NCBI RefSeq assembly: GCF_001439695.1
Contig: NZ_JYLL01000020.1
Span: 39,518-103,517, forward strand
DNA: 64,000 nucleotides
Direction of reading: 5' to 3'
Source: Pseudomonas veronii
GTDB taxonomy: Bacteria; Pseudomonadota; Gammaproteobacteria; Pseudomonadales; Pseudomonadaceae
In this document: piece after piece, positions 16,139-25,255 of the stretch
Layout: each line of letters opens with the position of its first letter
How positions within the stretch are numbered: position 1 is the first letter of the stretch
Notes under the pieces: model-generated
What the model was told of the DNA's origin: nothing
The model's input: only the letters and a program-made list of their open reading frames with translations
Databases searched by the model: none
Position numbers and translations under genes: made by a program

Positions 16139-17855
16139 TGTCTCCCCAGAAGACATCGCCAGCAAGCTCCTGAGCGATGGTTTCACACGCAACGGCCCGG
16201 TAGCGAGTTCGATGAGCGATCCGATCGCCGACACGCCAATGGTGGTGACGCTGGACCAGTTACGCTCCTATGAGCTCGATCCGAGGCTGACGCGCAATCC
16301 GCTGTACGAGGAGATCAAAGCGTCCATCCGCCAGCGTGGGCTGGATGCCCCGCCGCCGATCACCCGACGCCCTGGTGCCGATCACTACATCATCCGTAAC
16401 GGCGGCAACACGCGCCTGGCGATACTGCGCGATCTTTGGAGTGAGAGCAAAGACGAGCGATTCTTCCGTATCGGCTGCCTGTTCCGCCCATGGCCGGAGC
16501 GTGGCGAGATCGTTGCCCTGACGGGACATTTGGTCGAGAACGAACTTCACGGCGGCCTGTCGTTCATCGAACGTGCCCTGGGCATCGAAAAAGTCCGTGA
16601 GCTCTATGAGCAAGAGGATGGTAAATCGCTGTCGCAATCAGAGCTTGCCCGACGCCTCAAGGCTGATGGCTACCCCGTGCCCCAACCCCACATCAGCCGC
16701 ATGCAGGAGGCGATCCAGTTCCTGCTGCCAGCGATACCGAACGTGCTCTATGCCGGCCTCGGACGCCCCCAAGTCGAGCAACTGACCAGCCTGCGTAGGG
16801 CCGGTTCCCGGATCTGGGATGCGCGCATGACCAGAAACAGTGCGAGCATTGATTTTGCGACGCTGTTCCAGGACGTCCTGATGGTATTTGACTCCCCAGG
16901 GAGCTTTGCGGCGCAGCGAGTACAGGATGAGCTGATCGGTCAAATGGCCGATTTGCTCGGGGTGGACTATGACACGCTGGCATTCGAGATCACCGATTCC
17001 GAGAAGCGCTGGCAACTGCTGAATAGTGACCCCAACAACACGTCCAGCACGGCGACTACCGGACAGGCACCCACGAGCCAGCCAACATTGCCATCGACGG
17101 TCGCACCGCCGCCGTCAGCATCCACACCGCGGACGACGGAGACATCCAGAACATCTGCAAGCGAGCCCCATACGCTCCAAGGTGGATCTGCAACACGTCC
17201 TCCGGCCGACGCGGTTGAGGATCAACAGGACAAGGACGATCGCTCGGTCTTGTTTCAGGAACATATCGTTTCGCCGGCCGAGACCACCGATCGCCTGCAG
17301 TCGATCCAGCGACTGGTGGCTGACCACACCGGCGAGACACCACCTGATTTCGGAACAAACGTCCTGCAGGCCATCCCTGTCCAGGCTGGAGGTCTCTATC
17401 CGATCTCGGATGTCTGGTACATCGACCCCAGCCTCGATACACCCGATCGGCTGCGTATCCACATCGCTCAATTCGCGCGTGAGATCGCCAACGAAGCGGG
17501 TCTGGATGATGGCATCGTCGCCTGCAACGAGGGCATCGGCTTCACGTGCGCACGAGCGTTTGGCGAGTTGGACACGCCATCAAATCTCCCGCGCTCGTTA
17601 CTGTCACTGCTGCATGCCTTGAGCGCCCCCTATCAGCCGGTCGGCAGTTTGCCTGTACGCATCAACACAGCACAACTGGCCGAGGACCTGGGCGCTCTTT
17701 TACTGGGGCAGGTGCGTACGCCCTCATCACAGCAGGTCGTGCGTCTGAGCGACAGTGGGCTGGTGAAGCTTTTCCGCTTGTTGAGGCTTGCCAGGCGATT
17801 GCTGGACATCGAGGCCGGCATCACTGATGGCGACACCGCCATGCACGGATCATGA
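16131..17855 (+). CDS. parB: ParB family partition protein, PFGI-1 class
   Basis: 574 residues from the ATG at 16131, which overlaps the upstream gene by 8 nt; a longer in-frame extension was rejected. The ParB/sulfiredoxin-like N-domain is visible (TLDQLRSYELDPRLTRNPLYE, then GLDAPPPITRRPGADHYIIR and NGGNTRLAIL), followed by a helix-turn-helix region (LSQSELARRLKADGYPVPQP) and a long Pro/Thr/Ser linker around residues 300-380. The length and NGGNTR box fit the ICE ParB family TIGR03764. It may bind the palindromes at 19.7-20.0 kb; that is a hypothesis. Confidence 0.92.
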   Translation: MTDVSPEDIASKLLSDGFTRNGPVASSMSDPIADTPMVVTLDQLRSYELDPRLTRNPLYEEIKASIRQRGLDAPPPITRRPGADHYIIRNGGNTRLAILRDLWSESKDERFFRIGCLFRPWPERGEIVALTGHLVENELHGGLSFIERALGIEKVRELYEQEDGKSLSQSELARRLKADGYPVPQPHISRMQEAIQFLLPAIPNVLYAGLGRPQVEQLTSLRRAGSRIWDARMTRNSASIDFATLFQDVLMVFDSPGSFAAQRVQDELIGQMADLLGVDYDTLAFEITDSEKRWQLLNSDPNNTSSTATTGQAPTSQPTLPSTVAPPPSASTPRTTETSRTSASEPHTLQGGSATRPPADAVEDQQDKDDRSVLFQEHIVSPAETTDRLQSIQRLVADHTGETPPDFGTNVLQAIPVQAGGLYPISDVWYIDPSLDTPDRLRIHIAQFAREIANEAGLDDGIVACNEGIGFTCARAFGELDTPSNLPRSLLSLLHALSAPYQPVGSLPVRINTAQLAEDLGALLLGQVRTPSSQQVVRLSDSGLVKLFRLLRLARRLLDIEAGITDGDTAMHGS

Positions 17856-17866
17856 GGACGGCCGCC

Positions 17867-18427
17867 ATGCCCGACCCCCATCCGCTCAATCAGGCAGTGA
17901 TCGCGCAAGCGCTCCACGATTTGCGCAACGGCCAGCTACGCCGGGCAAAATCCATGGGGTTCGACGACACGGCGCTGGAGGCACTCAAGCACCCGGCCAT
18001 GGCCAGTCTCCTGGCCAACGCAACCGTTAAATGGTGCTCAGTGAGCGTGAACAAGGAGGTGCTGCATCATCTCTTGAGCCAGGTGAATGATGTCACCCGG
18101 GAGATTGAAGAAATCGATCGGCTTCTGCGGCTGGGAGCGAGTACGGAGCTCATCAGCAAGTTCTACGGCTTGACCCACCAGGAAATCGCCCTCAGGCGCG
18201 ACGTCATCGGGCTACCGAAACGCAAGGGCCGGCATCCGGTCCTGTCAGAAGAACAGGACGCTGATCTCTGGCATCGCTGGTCAGCGACCGTCAAAGAACG
18301 TGGCACCGAGTTGAACGACGACATGGCAATGCTTGCGATTACAGCCGATCTTGCCGAATGCACGGGCCTGCCCATCTCAGTGATCTGGAGCGCTATCCGA
18401 GGGTGGATTGATGAAGGGCTGGTCTGA
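17867..18427 (+). CDS. DUF2857 domain protein
   Basis: 186 residues from the ATG at 17867, chosen because GAGGA lies eight bases upstream; an ATG at 17852 overlaps the parB stop but has no ribosome site. The sequence (LNQAVIAQALHDLRNGQLRRAKSMGF; GASTELISKFYGLTHQEIALRRDVIGLP) has a helix-turn-helix-like segment and fits DUF2857, which is found in ICE maintenance operons after parB. The function is unknown, perhaps DNA binding. It ends in a TGATG overlap with the next gene. Confidence 0.85.
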   Translation: MPDPHPLNQAVIAQALHDLRNGQLRRAKSMGFDDTALEALKHPAMASLLANATVKWCSVSVNKEVLHHLLSQVNDVTREIEEIDRLLRLGASTELISKFYGLTHQEIALRRDVIGLPKRKGRHPVLSEEQDADLWHRWSATVKERGTELNDDMAMLAITADLAECTGLPISVIWSAIRGWIDEGLV

Positions 18428-19614
18428 TGGGCAGTCCACGTCATTCACGCGGCCCCGTATCGCTGGGGGAGCTGTTCGACCAGGCACTGCAGCACATGCA
18501 ACCTCCCCCGGACACAACACCGGCGCCGACTCCGGCACCCCCTCCCTCTGATGGATTCATCTTCAGCGGCAACCGCCATGACAGCGTGCCCCGTGCATTG
18601 CTGCTGGATAACCGGCTGACCCCGCTTGAACGAAATGCCTGGCAGGTCTTTCGTCTGCTGCTCAACGACGATGGGGTCACCGCCTTCCCCACCTACGATC
18701 AGCTCTGCCCCTATCTGGCCTCAATGCCGTGCACGGCTCGTGCGTCCCATGAGACCGTCGCGCGGGCGCTAACGTTGCTGCGCCTGACGCGCTGGATCAG
18801 TCTGGTGAGGCGCCGTCGTGATCCGAAAACAGGACGAATACAGGGCAATCTCTATGTGCTGCACGACGAGCCCCTGACGCCCTATGAAGCCATTCAGCTC
18901 GACCCGGATTATTTGGGTCTGGTCAGCCAGGCATTGAATCACGCCAGCAAGTCCGTCCAGCGTGTCGGTGTGCACACGCTCAAAGAAATGGCCGACGACC
19001 CGCTGCTCAGCGGGCGAATACTGCCAAGCAGGCTTCAGGTGCTGTCGCAGCGATTGGCTGCGCAAGGCTGGACCGAAGAGCAAAGTTATCCACAACCTGG
19101 GGATGACCACGAATCCGAAGAAGGTCCCAAAGACTTACTTCGGAATCCTACCCCCCCGACTTCGGAATCCGAAGCAGGCGTAAAACCCAGTAAAACCGAC
19201 TCACTTCGGAATCCGAAGACCGATAGTACTGTACGTAAAGAAAAAGAATTAAAAGAAGTACGTACAGTACCGCGCGAGCGGGGAAAACTTCGCCTACCCG
19301 AACGCTTCCTGTCACTCAAAGCAGAGCAGCAATCAGGCGCGCTGACCGCACTGCAGCCTGTGGATGCCGAGTTGCACCAAGCCATCCTCGACGAATGGGA
19401 TGCACGTTGTCGGGCAAGCTCAGTGCGCAACCCTGCGGGCTACCTGTTTGGCATCATTCAGAAGGCCATGAAGGGTGAGTTTCACGCCTGGGTCGGTCAG
19501 AAGACAGCCAGCCCCCCGGTAAGCCAGCCCCCACAGCCACCGCCAACGCAGGCTGTCGACCCTGAAGTCGCCCGAAAGAACATCGCACGGCTGCGCTCTC
19601 TGCTGGGTAGGTGA
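18427..19614 (+). CDS. STY4528-family pathogenicity island replication protein
   Basis: 395 residues, start overlapping the upstream stop in TGATG. The N-terminal part (FIFSGNRHDSVPRALLLDNRLTPLERNAWQVFRLLLN) and helix-turn-helix-like segment (ASHETVARALTLLRLTRWISLVRRRRD) match the STY4528 family named as an island replication protein in SPI-7-like ICEs. A hydrophilic linker around residues 215-300 is followed by a conserved C-terminal segment RNPAGYLFGIIQKAMKGEF. It is immediately followed by the palindromic repeat array, an arrangement like a Rep gene next to its iterons. Confidence 0.87.
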   Translation: MGSPRHSRGPVSLGELFDQALQHMQPPPDTTPAPTPAPPPSDGFIFSGNRHDSVPRALLLDNRLTPLERNAWQVFRLLLNDDGVTAFPTYDQLCPYLASMPCTARASHETVARALTLLRLTRWISLVRRRRDPKTGRIQGNLYVLHDEPLTPYEAIQLDPDYLGLVSQALNHASKSVQRVGVHTLKEMADDPLLSGRILPSRLQVLSQRLAAQGWTEEQSYPQPGDDHESEEGPKDLLRNPTPPTSESEAGVKPSKTDSLRNPKTDSTVRKEKELKEVRTVPRERGKLRLPERFLSLKAEQQSGALTALQPVDAELHQAILDEWDARCRASSVRNPAGYLFGIIQKAMKGEFHAWVGQKTASPPVSQPPQPPPTQAVDPEVARKNIARLRSLLGR

Positions 19615-19697
19615 AAGCAGCACCCACGGGGCATCAATGGCGTTTTGCCAATGCTCAACATCAGGGTTTGTCCTATACCTCTGCCAGCAAGTCCAAC

Positions 19698-20045
19698 GAC
19701 GTCCATGATCGCCTATACCACTGGTATAGTTGAACACACTGCCTTCCCTTCAATGCATCACCTCCAGCCGCAGAGTCATTCGCCTGAAGAGTCCACCGAA
19801 GGCCACCGTCGCCTATACCACTGGTATAGTTGAACAGGCTGCCTTCCCTGCAACGCATCATCTCCAGCCTCAGGTCATCCGCCTGAAGAGTCCACCGAAG
19901 GCCACCGTCGCCTATACCACTGGTATAGTTGAACAGACTGCGTTCCTTGCAATGCATCACCTCCAGCCCCGGGGTCATCCGCCTGAAGCGTCCACTGAAG
20001 GCCACCGTCGCCTATACCACTGGTATAGTTGAACAGGCTGCCTTC
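19698..20045 (+). repeat. Tandem ~100-bp repeats, four units each with a 17-bp palindrome
   Basis: The perfect palindrome CTATACCACTGGTATAG (8-bp arms, one central base) occurs four times, beginning at 19713, 19813, 19912 and 20012, so the period is 100, 99 and 100 bp. It is always followed by TTGAACA. The spacer is also repeated: CTGCCTTCC, then CATCACCTCCAGCC and GAAGAGTCCACCGAAGGCCA. A half-site CTATACC lies at 19673. The array lies directly after the replication-protein gene and is a strong candidate for an origin, centromere or regulator array. A related palindrome lies at 25342. Confidence 0.92.
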
Positions 20046-20231
20046 CGGCAACGGTGGCGGGCAACGGACGCAGAATGCCTCACGCCACCCTCTCATCCGC
20101 AGGGAGGTGCAAGATTCCACTGCGGCAGTGCGAATTCACAAACAGGCGGTCATGCGGTGCGGTTTGATGACTGACACCCTTCCGGTCAATGCCGATGCTG
20201 GCGACTCGTTTCCTCACCGAGAGTCGTCACG

Positions 20232-21059
20232 ATGGCCACCGAACCCGAATCTTCTCTGCAGTTGAACCTTGGGTCATTGCGCAGCGCGATGTCGCTGACA
20301 CTGCACACCCATCATGCGTCCCGCATCTGGCACGGACGCGCGCCCTCCGAAGGCAAGCCGGGCATTGTTGGCCTCAACGGTTTTGTCGCCATCATGACCA
20401 AGCTCAAGCGAGGTTCTGAGCAAGACGACCCCTACTCCGACTGGTGGATGCTGCGCATCGAAGACAAGCTCAGCACCACCAAGGCACAACTCCAGACCCT
20501 GCGCGAACAGGTTGATCAGGCGCTGGCCGATGTGCCGGCGGCACTCAGTCTGGGCGAGAACCTCAACGTCCAGCCGGTAAAGCTACCCCTGTTCGTGGCC
20601 TCGCAACTCGGCTTCATGGCGGTCTATCTGCTGGCCGACTACGACGACCTGGCCCGGCGCCTGATCCTGGCGCATCACACGGCCCTGATCGACCGCAGCA
20701 CCCTGGAACGCTGGCTCAATGAAGGCGCACATGCGCTGCGCAGCCTTTTCAGCCTGGCGCAGCAGTATCGCTACTCCGGTACGAAGCGCGATGATTTCGC
20801 CGCAAACAACGCGGCGGCGCGTGCCGCCCTGGAGAAATACGGTGAACTGCCGCAGGACGTGCTGGAAGGCACGCGCCGTTCACGCTTTGCGCCACCGCTC
20901 ATCCGTCGTGCCCCTTTTGCATCGGCGCCAACTCCGTCAACAACTTCCGATATTGCGCCAGCCGGTGAACCCGACGCGGCTGAGCCAGCCGTATCTGCAG
21001 GGGGACCTCTGGGCGAAGACTCTTCCGTGTCGTTGGACCGCGAGGACCACCCAGCATGA
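20232..21059 (+). CDS. ICE protein, PFL_4669 family
   Basis: 275 residues fitting the integrating-conjugative-element family PFL_4669 (TIGR03761): LGSLRSAMSLTLHTHHASRIWHGR, GIVGLNGFVAIMTKLKRGSEQDDPYSDWWMLRIEDKL and LPLFVASQLGFMAVYLLADYDDLARRLIL. The C-terminal 50 residues are Pro/Ala-rich and likely disordered. The biochemical role is unknown; the gene is a conserved part of the ICE maintenance region. Its stop overlaps the start of the DUF3158 gene. Confidence 0.88.
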   Translation: MATEPESSLQLNLGSLRSAMSLTLHTHHASRIWHGRAPSEGKPGIVGLNGFVAIMTKLKRGSEQDDPYSDWWMLRIEDKLSTTKAQLQTLREQVDQALADVPAALSLGENLNVQPVKLPLFVASQLGFMAVYLLADYDDLARRLILAHHTALIDRSTLERWLNEGAHALRSLFSLAQQYRYSGTKRDDFAANNAAARAALEKYGELPQDVLEGTRRSRFAPPLIRRAPFASAPTPSTTSDIAPAGEPDAAEPAVSAGGPLGEDSSVSLDREDHPA

Positions 21060-21571
21060 CCGCATCCAACCGCTTCTTGGCACTGGAACAGGCGGACTTC
21101 CAGCGGCTGGAACACGCAGGCTACCTAAAAGGCCTTTTAAAACCTTTTAAAGGTAATGGGGAGCTTGCGACCTGGGCCAGCCAGTGCAAAGCACTGCGGG
21201 ACGATCTGATCGGACTGGCGCAGCGCAAGGTGCTGTCGCAGGCCCGCAGCCACCCCTTCAACCTCCTTCCTGTGCAACTGGCCCAGCAAACCACTGGCGC
21301 AGGCACGACCTTTCTGCGCTGGCGCAACCTTGATCGCTCACGCATGGGTACGGCTTTGTGGGAGGAGCTGCTTGCCAGCCCCGGCACACCGACATCGCTG
21401 ATCGATGACCTCTACACCATCGAGGTGCAGCGCATCGTGCTGAACCTGCAGATCAGCCTCACTCACAGCATCGCCCGCCAAACCTCGGAATGCGCCAGCA
21501 AGTTGGTCCACGCCGAGGGGGCTTACCAACGGCGTGTCCACGCCACCACCCCCAAGGAGTCACACCCATGA
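21056..21571 (+). CDS. DUF3158 family protein
   Basis: 171 residues, mostly helical and hydrophilic (FLALEQADFQRLEHAGYLKGLLKPFKGNGEL; GAGTTFLRWRNLDRSRMGTALWEELL). The pattern fits DUF3158, encoded beside PFL_4669 and SSB in this ICE class. No known catalytic motif is visible. It starts in a four-base overlap with the upstream gene and ends in an ATGA overlap with ssb, so the three are translationally coupled. Confidence 0.85.
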   Translation: MTASNRFLALEQADFQRLEHAGYLKGLLKPFKGNGELATWASQCKALRDDLIGLAQRKVLSQARSHPFNLLPVQLAQQTTGAGTTFLRWRNLDRSRMGTALWEELLASPGTPTSLIDDLYTIEVQRIVLNLQISLTHSIARQTSECASKLVHAEGAYQRRVHATTPKESHP

Positions 21572-21963
21572 GCACGCATTTCTACGGCGAGGGCAACATC
21601 GGTTCTGCGCCAGAATTCCGCGAGTTTCCGAACGGCAACAATGAGCCGCGCAGGCTGCTGCGCCTGAATGTCTATTTCGACAACCCCGTGCCTACCAAGG
21701 AGGGCTTTGAAGATCGCGGTGGGTTCTGGGCGCCGGTCGAGATCTGGCATCGCGACGCCGAGCGCTGGGCCGCGCTGTACCAGAAGGGCATGCGCGTCTT
21801 GGTCGAAGGTCGGGCGGTGAAAGACGATTGGGAGGATGCGGACGAAAACGAGCGCGTGACCTTCAAGATCGAAGCGCGTCGCGCTGGCATCCTGCCTTAT
21901 CGCATTGAGTCTGTCGTGCTCGGGGCCAAGCCCGCGGCAGCGGAGCCAGCCGAGAACGAGTGA
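21568..21963 (+). CDS. ssb: ICE-encoded single-stranded DNA-binding protein
   Basis: 131 residues with an OB-fold SSB pattern: FYGEGNIGSAPEFREFPNG, LLRLNVYFDNPVP, FWAPVEIWHRDAERWAALYQKGMRVLVEGR and FKIEARRAGILPYRI. AAGGAG lies ten bases before the ATG, which overlaps the DUF3158 stop. ICE SSBs protect the transferred single strand. The C-terminus is short and ends PAENE, lacking the canonical acidic DDDIPF tip used to contact host partners. Confidence 0.9.
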   Translation: MSTHFYGEGNIGSAPEFREFPNGNNEPRRLLRLNVYFDNPVPTKEGFEDRGGFWAPVEIWHRDAERWAALYQKGMRVLVEGRAVKDDWEDADENERVTFKIEARRAGILPYRIESVVLGAKPAAAEPAENE

Positions 21964-22167
21964 TCATTCCCGCCCTGCGTGCACCTTTCCCGCTGAGCGA
22001 TTGCGCCAACCACCAGTCGCTCACCGGGCAACAGTCAGCGTCCATGGCGTTCCACTGAGATCCACCGCTCGCGGCACATGGAGAAGCTCCCGGAGAACCA
22101 ACCTACGGCCCCCATTCGCGGCCTCATGGCTTCCGGCTACTCTTGCAGACGCTTCTCGCTTGCCACA

Positions 22168-22365
22168 TCAGTCCAGATTCTCCGCGATATGGAACACAAG
22201 TTTGAGCGGTTCCTTGCTGTCGACTATCTGGTACATCACATCCCGCTTGCTTCTCGGCAGCGTTTTGGTACAGCGCTTCGCCGTATCACGCACTGCGGCA
22301 TCCGTGCCGTGGATGGTCGCCGCCAACAGCAGCACTAGGTATGCATCGGTAAGCGTCTTCGCCAT
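22168..22365 (-). CDS. Possible small protein, 65 residues
   Basis: Possible gene from the ATG at 22365 (GAGG four bases upstream), starting MAKTLTDAYLVLLLAATIHG and ending KLVFHIAENLD. Composition is protein-like (helical, balanced charge) and unlike the arginine/proline-rich products of random GC-rich frames. The reading frame extends upstream to 22407 and overlaps the end of the next small frame, as in an operon. I do not recognise it. Opposite orientation to the surrounding ICE genes suggests an inserted cassette or antisense function. Confidence 0.4.
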   Translation of the reverse strand: MAKTLTDAYLVLLLAATIHGTDAAVRDTAKRCTKTLPRSKRDVMYQIVDSKEPLKLVFHIAENLD

Positions 22366-22391
22366 CACCTCACTCTCGTTGCAAATCGTCA

Positions 22392-22550
22392 CTAACGCTT
22401 GGCCCATTGCATAGCGTCTTTCTTCGGCTGATCAGGGGGTAGCTTAACGACCATCACTCGCTGTCTCGCCACTTTGCACCCAACCGCTTGGGCCTGGATC
22501 ATCTCAAGTTGCTCCACTGACGTCCACTGAGGTCGCTGTCCGCGGTACAT
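22392..22550 (-). CDS. Possible small basic protein, 52 residues
   Basis: Possible gene from the ATG at 22550 with a G-rich ribosome site nine bases upstream; GTG starts further up to 22601 are also possible. It reads MYRGQRPQWTSVEQLEMIQA ... MVVKLPPDQPKKDAMQWAKR. It precedes and overlaps the other small minus-strand frame, so the pair may be an operon. No family is recognised. A GTCCACTGA-type element lies within its 5' half and may explain part of the sequence conservation instead. Confidence 0.35.
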   Translation of the reverse strand: MYRGQRPQWTSVEQLEMIQAQAVGCKVARQRVMVVKLPPDQPKKDAMQWAKR

Positions 22551-22828
22551 GACGATGCCCCCCGATGTTCCACTCACGACACGCTTGAACCTCCTGAGCA
22601 CGCCATCACACGCTGCTTACGTCGGTCTGCTCACACCCACTCACGCTGAATACGGAGCAGCAGCGGCTCGGTTAGGTTTTCGACAACCCCGGTAATCGCC
22701 GGCATCAATGATCGGGTGTCCATTCTTTCCCGGTGCACAGGTCGAATGCCGGGCTCTTCATTGCGCATCGGCAATGAAATGGACGGCGTATTCATCAATA
22801 TCTTGACCTAACGCTACAAGGAGGGTCC

Positions 22829-25255
22829 ATGCGTCTGCCATTCGAGCTCGATCCGCAGATCATCCATCACATCATTTACAGCCAGGCGGGCTCCATCAGC
22901 AAAGCCCTCATCGAGTTGCTGATGAACTCGGTCGACGCCAGGGCCAGCTCTGTGCATCTTTCACTGACCCGTAGTGGCTTCACCTGCAGCGACGACGGCC
23001 AGGGCTTTGCCAGCCGCGACGATGTCGTTCGGTACTTCGGTCGGTTCGGCACGCCACACGATGAAGGCGACGCCACCTACGGCCGTTTCCGCCTCGGGCG
23101 CGGCCAGATCATGGCGCATGCCAAGACAGTCTGGCGCTCCAATGCCTGGAGGATGACCGTCGATACACGTGCGATGGGCTATCACTACGATCTGGACGAC
23201 CTCCAGGACGCGTCGCCGGGCTGTTCGATCTCTGGCGACTGGTACGAAGTCCTGAGTGATGTGGAGCTGATGTCGGCCATCCAGGAGGTTCGGGACCTGG
23301 TGCGTTACACCCCCGTCAGCGTTGAGCTGAATGGCCAGCGCATCACCCGCGATCCCCGCACCGAGCACTGGGATGCCGAGGACGAGTTCGCCTGGTATCG
23401 GGTGAAAGCGGACGGCGCCGTTTCCATCTACAACCAGGGCGTACTGGTGCGTCACGATCCCGCGCATTTGTGGGGTGCAGGCGGCCTCATCGTTTCCAAA
23501 AAGGCCATCGGCCTGAACGTCTCCCGCACCGAAATCCTGCGCAAGACCTGCTCGGCGTGGAAATCAATTGCCAGGCAATTTGGCCAGATGGCTGACCAGA
23601 TGGCGTCCCGTCTTGGTGACCACCGCAAAACCGAGGCTCGCCGTGAAAAATCCGCGCGGGCCTTGCTTTCGGGCGATGCCAACATCGTCCAGATCTACTC
23701 TCGGGAAGAGGTCGTCACGCTTCTGCCCGGCAAGCGGCACGTGTCGTTAGAGGACTTTCTGCGCAAATGCCGTTATAGCCACAACCAGCGGCAAGGCGGC
23801 AGGTTCGCGGTCGTAGACAACGCCTTCGAGGTCCCGAAGGGGGAAACCATCGCCCGCGAAGGTATCGCCGTGATTGTTCACCCCACCACGCTCGACCGCT
23901 TCGGCTGCTACAACGCACAGGATTTTCTCGACTGCATCATTCGGGTCCATGCCAACCTGCGCCACGACGTGGAGCAGAACGGCACACCGTACTGGTGGCT
24001 GAACGGCCTCTACGTTCCGGACTTGCTCGCGTTTTCAACACTGCGCGACGCGTTCATTGAGCGGACCCATATCTTGACGGAGAAAGACGCGCTCGATCGG
24101 GAAACACGGCGCGCCTGGACCGCTTTACGCTGGTGCCTGCATCACTACGCCGCCCTGTGCACGGGTGGCCGGCCTGCGTACGGGGGGCAGGTCCGTGAGG
24201 GTAAATCGCTGCACATTCTTCTCGGGCAGTCCAACATCGCCGAGGCGTGGACCGACGGCAGCAGCTACATCGCCGTCGACGTCACCCTTGTGAAACGGCT
24301 CAAGTCCAGTCCGCTCAGGAGCGCTGCCTATATTTTTTCTCTCATCGAGCACGAGGTTGCCCACGAAGGCGACAGCCTCGACTGCGGCCACGATGAAGCG
24401 TTCTATCAGCGCTTCCATGACCTCGCCCTGCAACACAGCGAGCAACGCCAGCGCTACATGCACATGTGGCTAATAAAGTACACCATGAGCCTGGAGGGTG
24501 ACGGGAAGCGCGCGCGTGGCGAGGCCTGGCGTGAACGTTATCTGGTCGACCGTGCCGGCAGCGGTCGGGAGAAACGCGGCCTTCCGCCGATCATCGAAGA
24601 TATCAGCAACGATCCTGTCGTCGTCGACCCGGTTCCTGGCGAAAATATGGCCTTCATCGACTACCAGAACACGCTTCTTGCTGTGGTTGGCACCGATTCC
24701 CCGGCACCCAACTGGCCGAATGTCCTGACGCGTGCCGAGGCTGACCAGAAGCTCATCGAGGCGCAGCACCGGGTTGACACGGCGCAATGTACCTCAGCGC
24801 AGATCCAGTACGACGAGGAAGAGGCCACGTATTGGGCCGAGATCGAAGCCTATGAGAAAGCCCAGGCCGGGGCCAAAGAGGCTGCACGGCGTCGATTCGC
24901 CACACTGTTCAATGTACAGGTCCAAGAGCTCCATCCTGACGCACTGTGCTACTTGCTGCGCGAGGATCTGAGCGATGAAGAGCTTCATGCCCTGTGGGCT
25001 GCAAAGCCCTGGGAGGCTGACGACCAGGAGTACTCTGGCGATGACGAACTTGAAGACGGCGACCTCGAAGAAGTCGACCCGCCCGATGGTCGTCAAGGAG
25101 CTTCTTGTGATGGCCCGACAGCGCATTTATCCGAAGACCTGCAGGCACTGATCCGTCCCGGCGAGACAGCATGGACGCTCGAGCGCAATGCGGCCGCTGC
25201 CGGCTTCTTTTGTGTTGGTGATTATCTGAAATGGCGTGAAGGGCCGGATGCCTGA
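22829..25255 (+). CDS. GHKL (Hsp90/MutL-type) ATPase with an HExxH metallopeptidase-like motif
   Basis: 808 residues. The N-terminal domain has the Bergerat-fold boxes: ELLMNSVDA (N box, E29/N33), DDGQG at 55-59 and a glycine-rich lid GRFRLGRG near 85-92, like MutL, Hsp90 or MORC proteins. A separate motif HEVAH at residues 508-512, with a third histidine at 521 in GHDEAFYQRF, looks like a zinc-metallopeptidase site (HExxH-x8-H). The C-terminal 200 residues are acidic and coiled-coil-like. AAGGAGG precedes the ATG. I know of no named function; it could be a defence or DNA-processing factor carried by the ICE. Confidence 0.85.
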   Translation: MRLPFELDPQIIHHIIYSQAGSISKALIELLMNSVDARASSVHLSLTRSGFTCSDDGQGFASRDDVVRYFGRFGTPHDEGDATYGRFRLGRGQIMAHAKTVWRSNAWRMTVDTRAMGYHYDLDDLQDASPGCSISGDWYEVLSDVELMSAIQEVRDLVRYTPVSVELNGQRITRDPRTEHWDAEDEFAWYRVKADGAVSIYNQGVLVRHDPAHLWGAGGLIVSKKAIGLNVSRTEILRKTCSAWKSIARQFGQMADQMASRLGDHRKTEARREKSARALLSGDANIVQIYSREEVVTLLPGKRHVSLEDFLRKCRYSHNQRQGGRFAVVDNAFEVPKGETIAREGIAVIVHPTTLDRFGCYNAQDFLDCIIRVHANLRHDVEQNGTPYWWLNGLYVPDLLAFSTLRDAFIERTHILTEKDALDRETRRAWTALRWCLHHYAALCTGGRPAYGGQVREGKSLHILLGQSNIAEAWTDGSSYIAVDVTLVKRLKSSPLRSAAYIFSLIEHEVAHEGDSLDCGHDEAFYQRFHDLALQHSEQRQRYMHMWLIKYTMSLEGDGKRARGEAWRERYLVDRAGSGREKRGLPPIIEDISNDPVVVDPVPGENMAFIDYQNTLLAVVGTDSPAPNWPNVLTRAEADQKLIEAQHRVDTAQCTSAQIQYDEEEATYWAEIEAYEKAQAGAKEAARRRFATLFNVQVQELHPDALCYLLREDLSDEELHALWAAKPWEADDQEYSGDDELEDGDLEEVDPPDGRQGASCDGPTAHLSEDLQALIRPGETAWTLERNAAAAGFFCVGDYLKWREGPDA

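Larger units (their letters stand above)
21964..22828. other. Intergenic region between ssb and the GHKL ATPase gene
   Basis: 865 nt with no plus-strand gene. It contains two copies of a GTCCACTGA-type element (22038-22065 and 22511-22536) and two possible overlapping small genes on the minus strand, listed separately. The last bases hold the AAGGAGG ribosome site for the gene at 22829. Confidence 0.5.

Noticed and set aside
19673..20032. Short frames through the palindromic repeats on both strands
   Set aside because: They encode a periodic peptide only because the DNA is repeated; no ribosome sites.
19673..20035. CRISPR array
   Set aside because: The repeats are 17-bp palindromes in ~100-bp units with conserved spacers; CRISPR arrays have ~24-37-bp repeats with unique spacers of similar length, and there are no cas genes.
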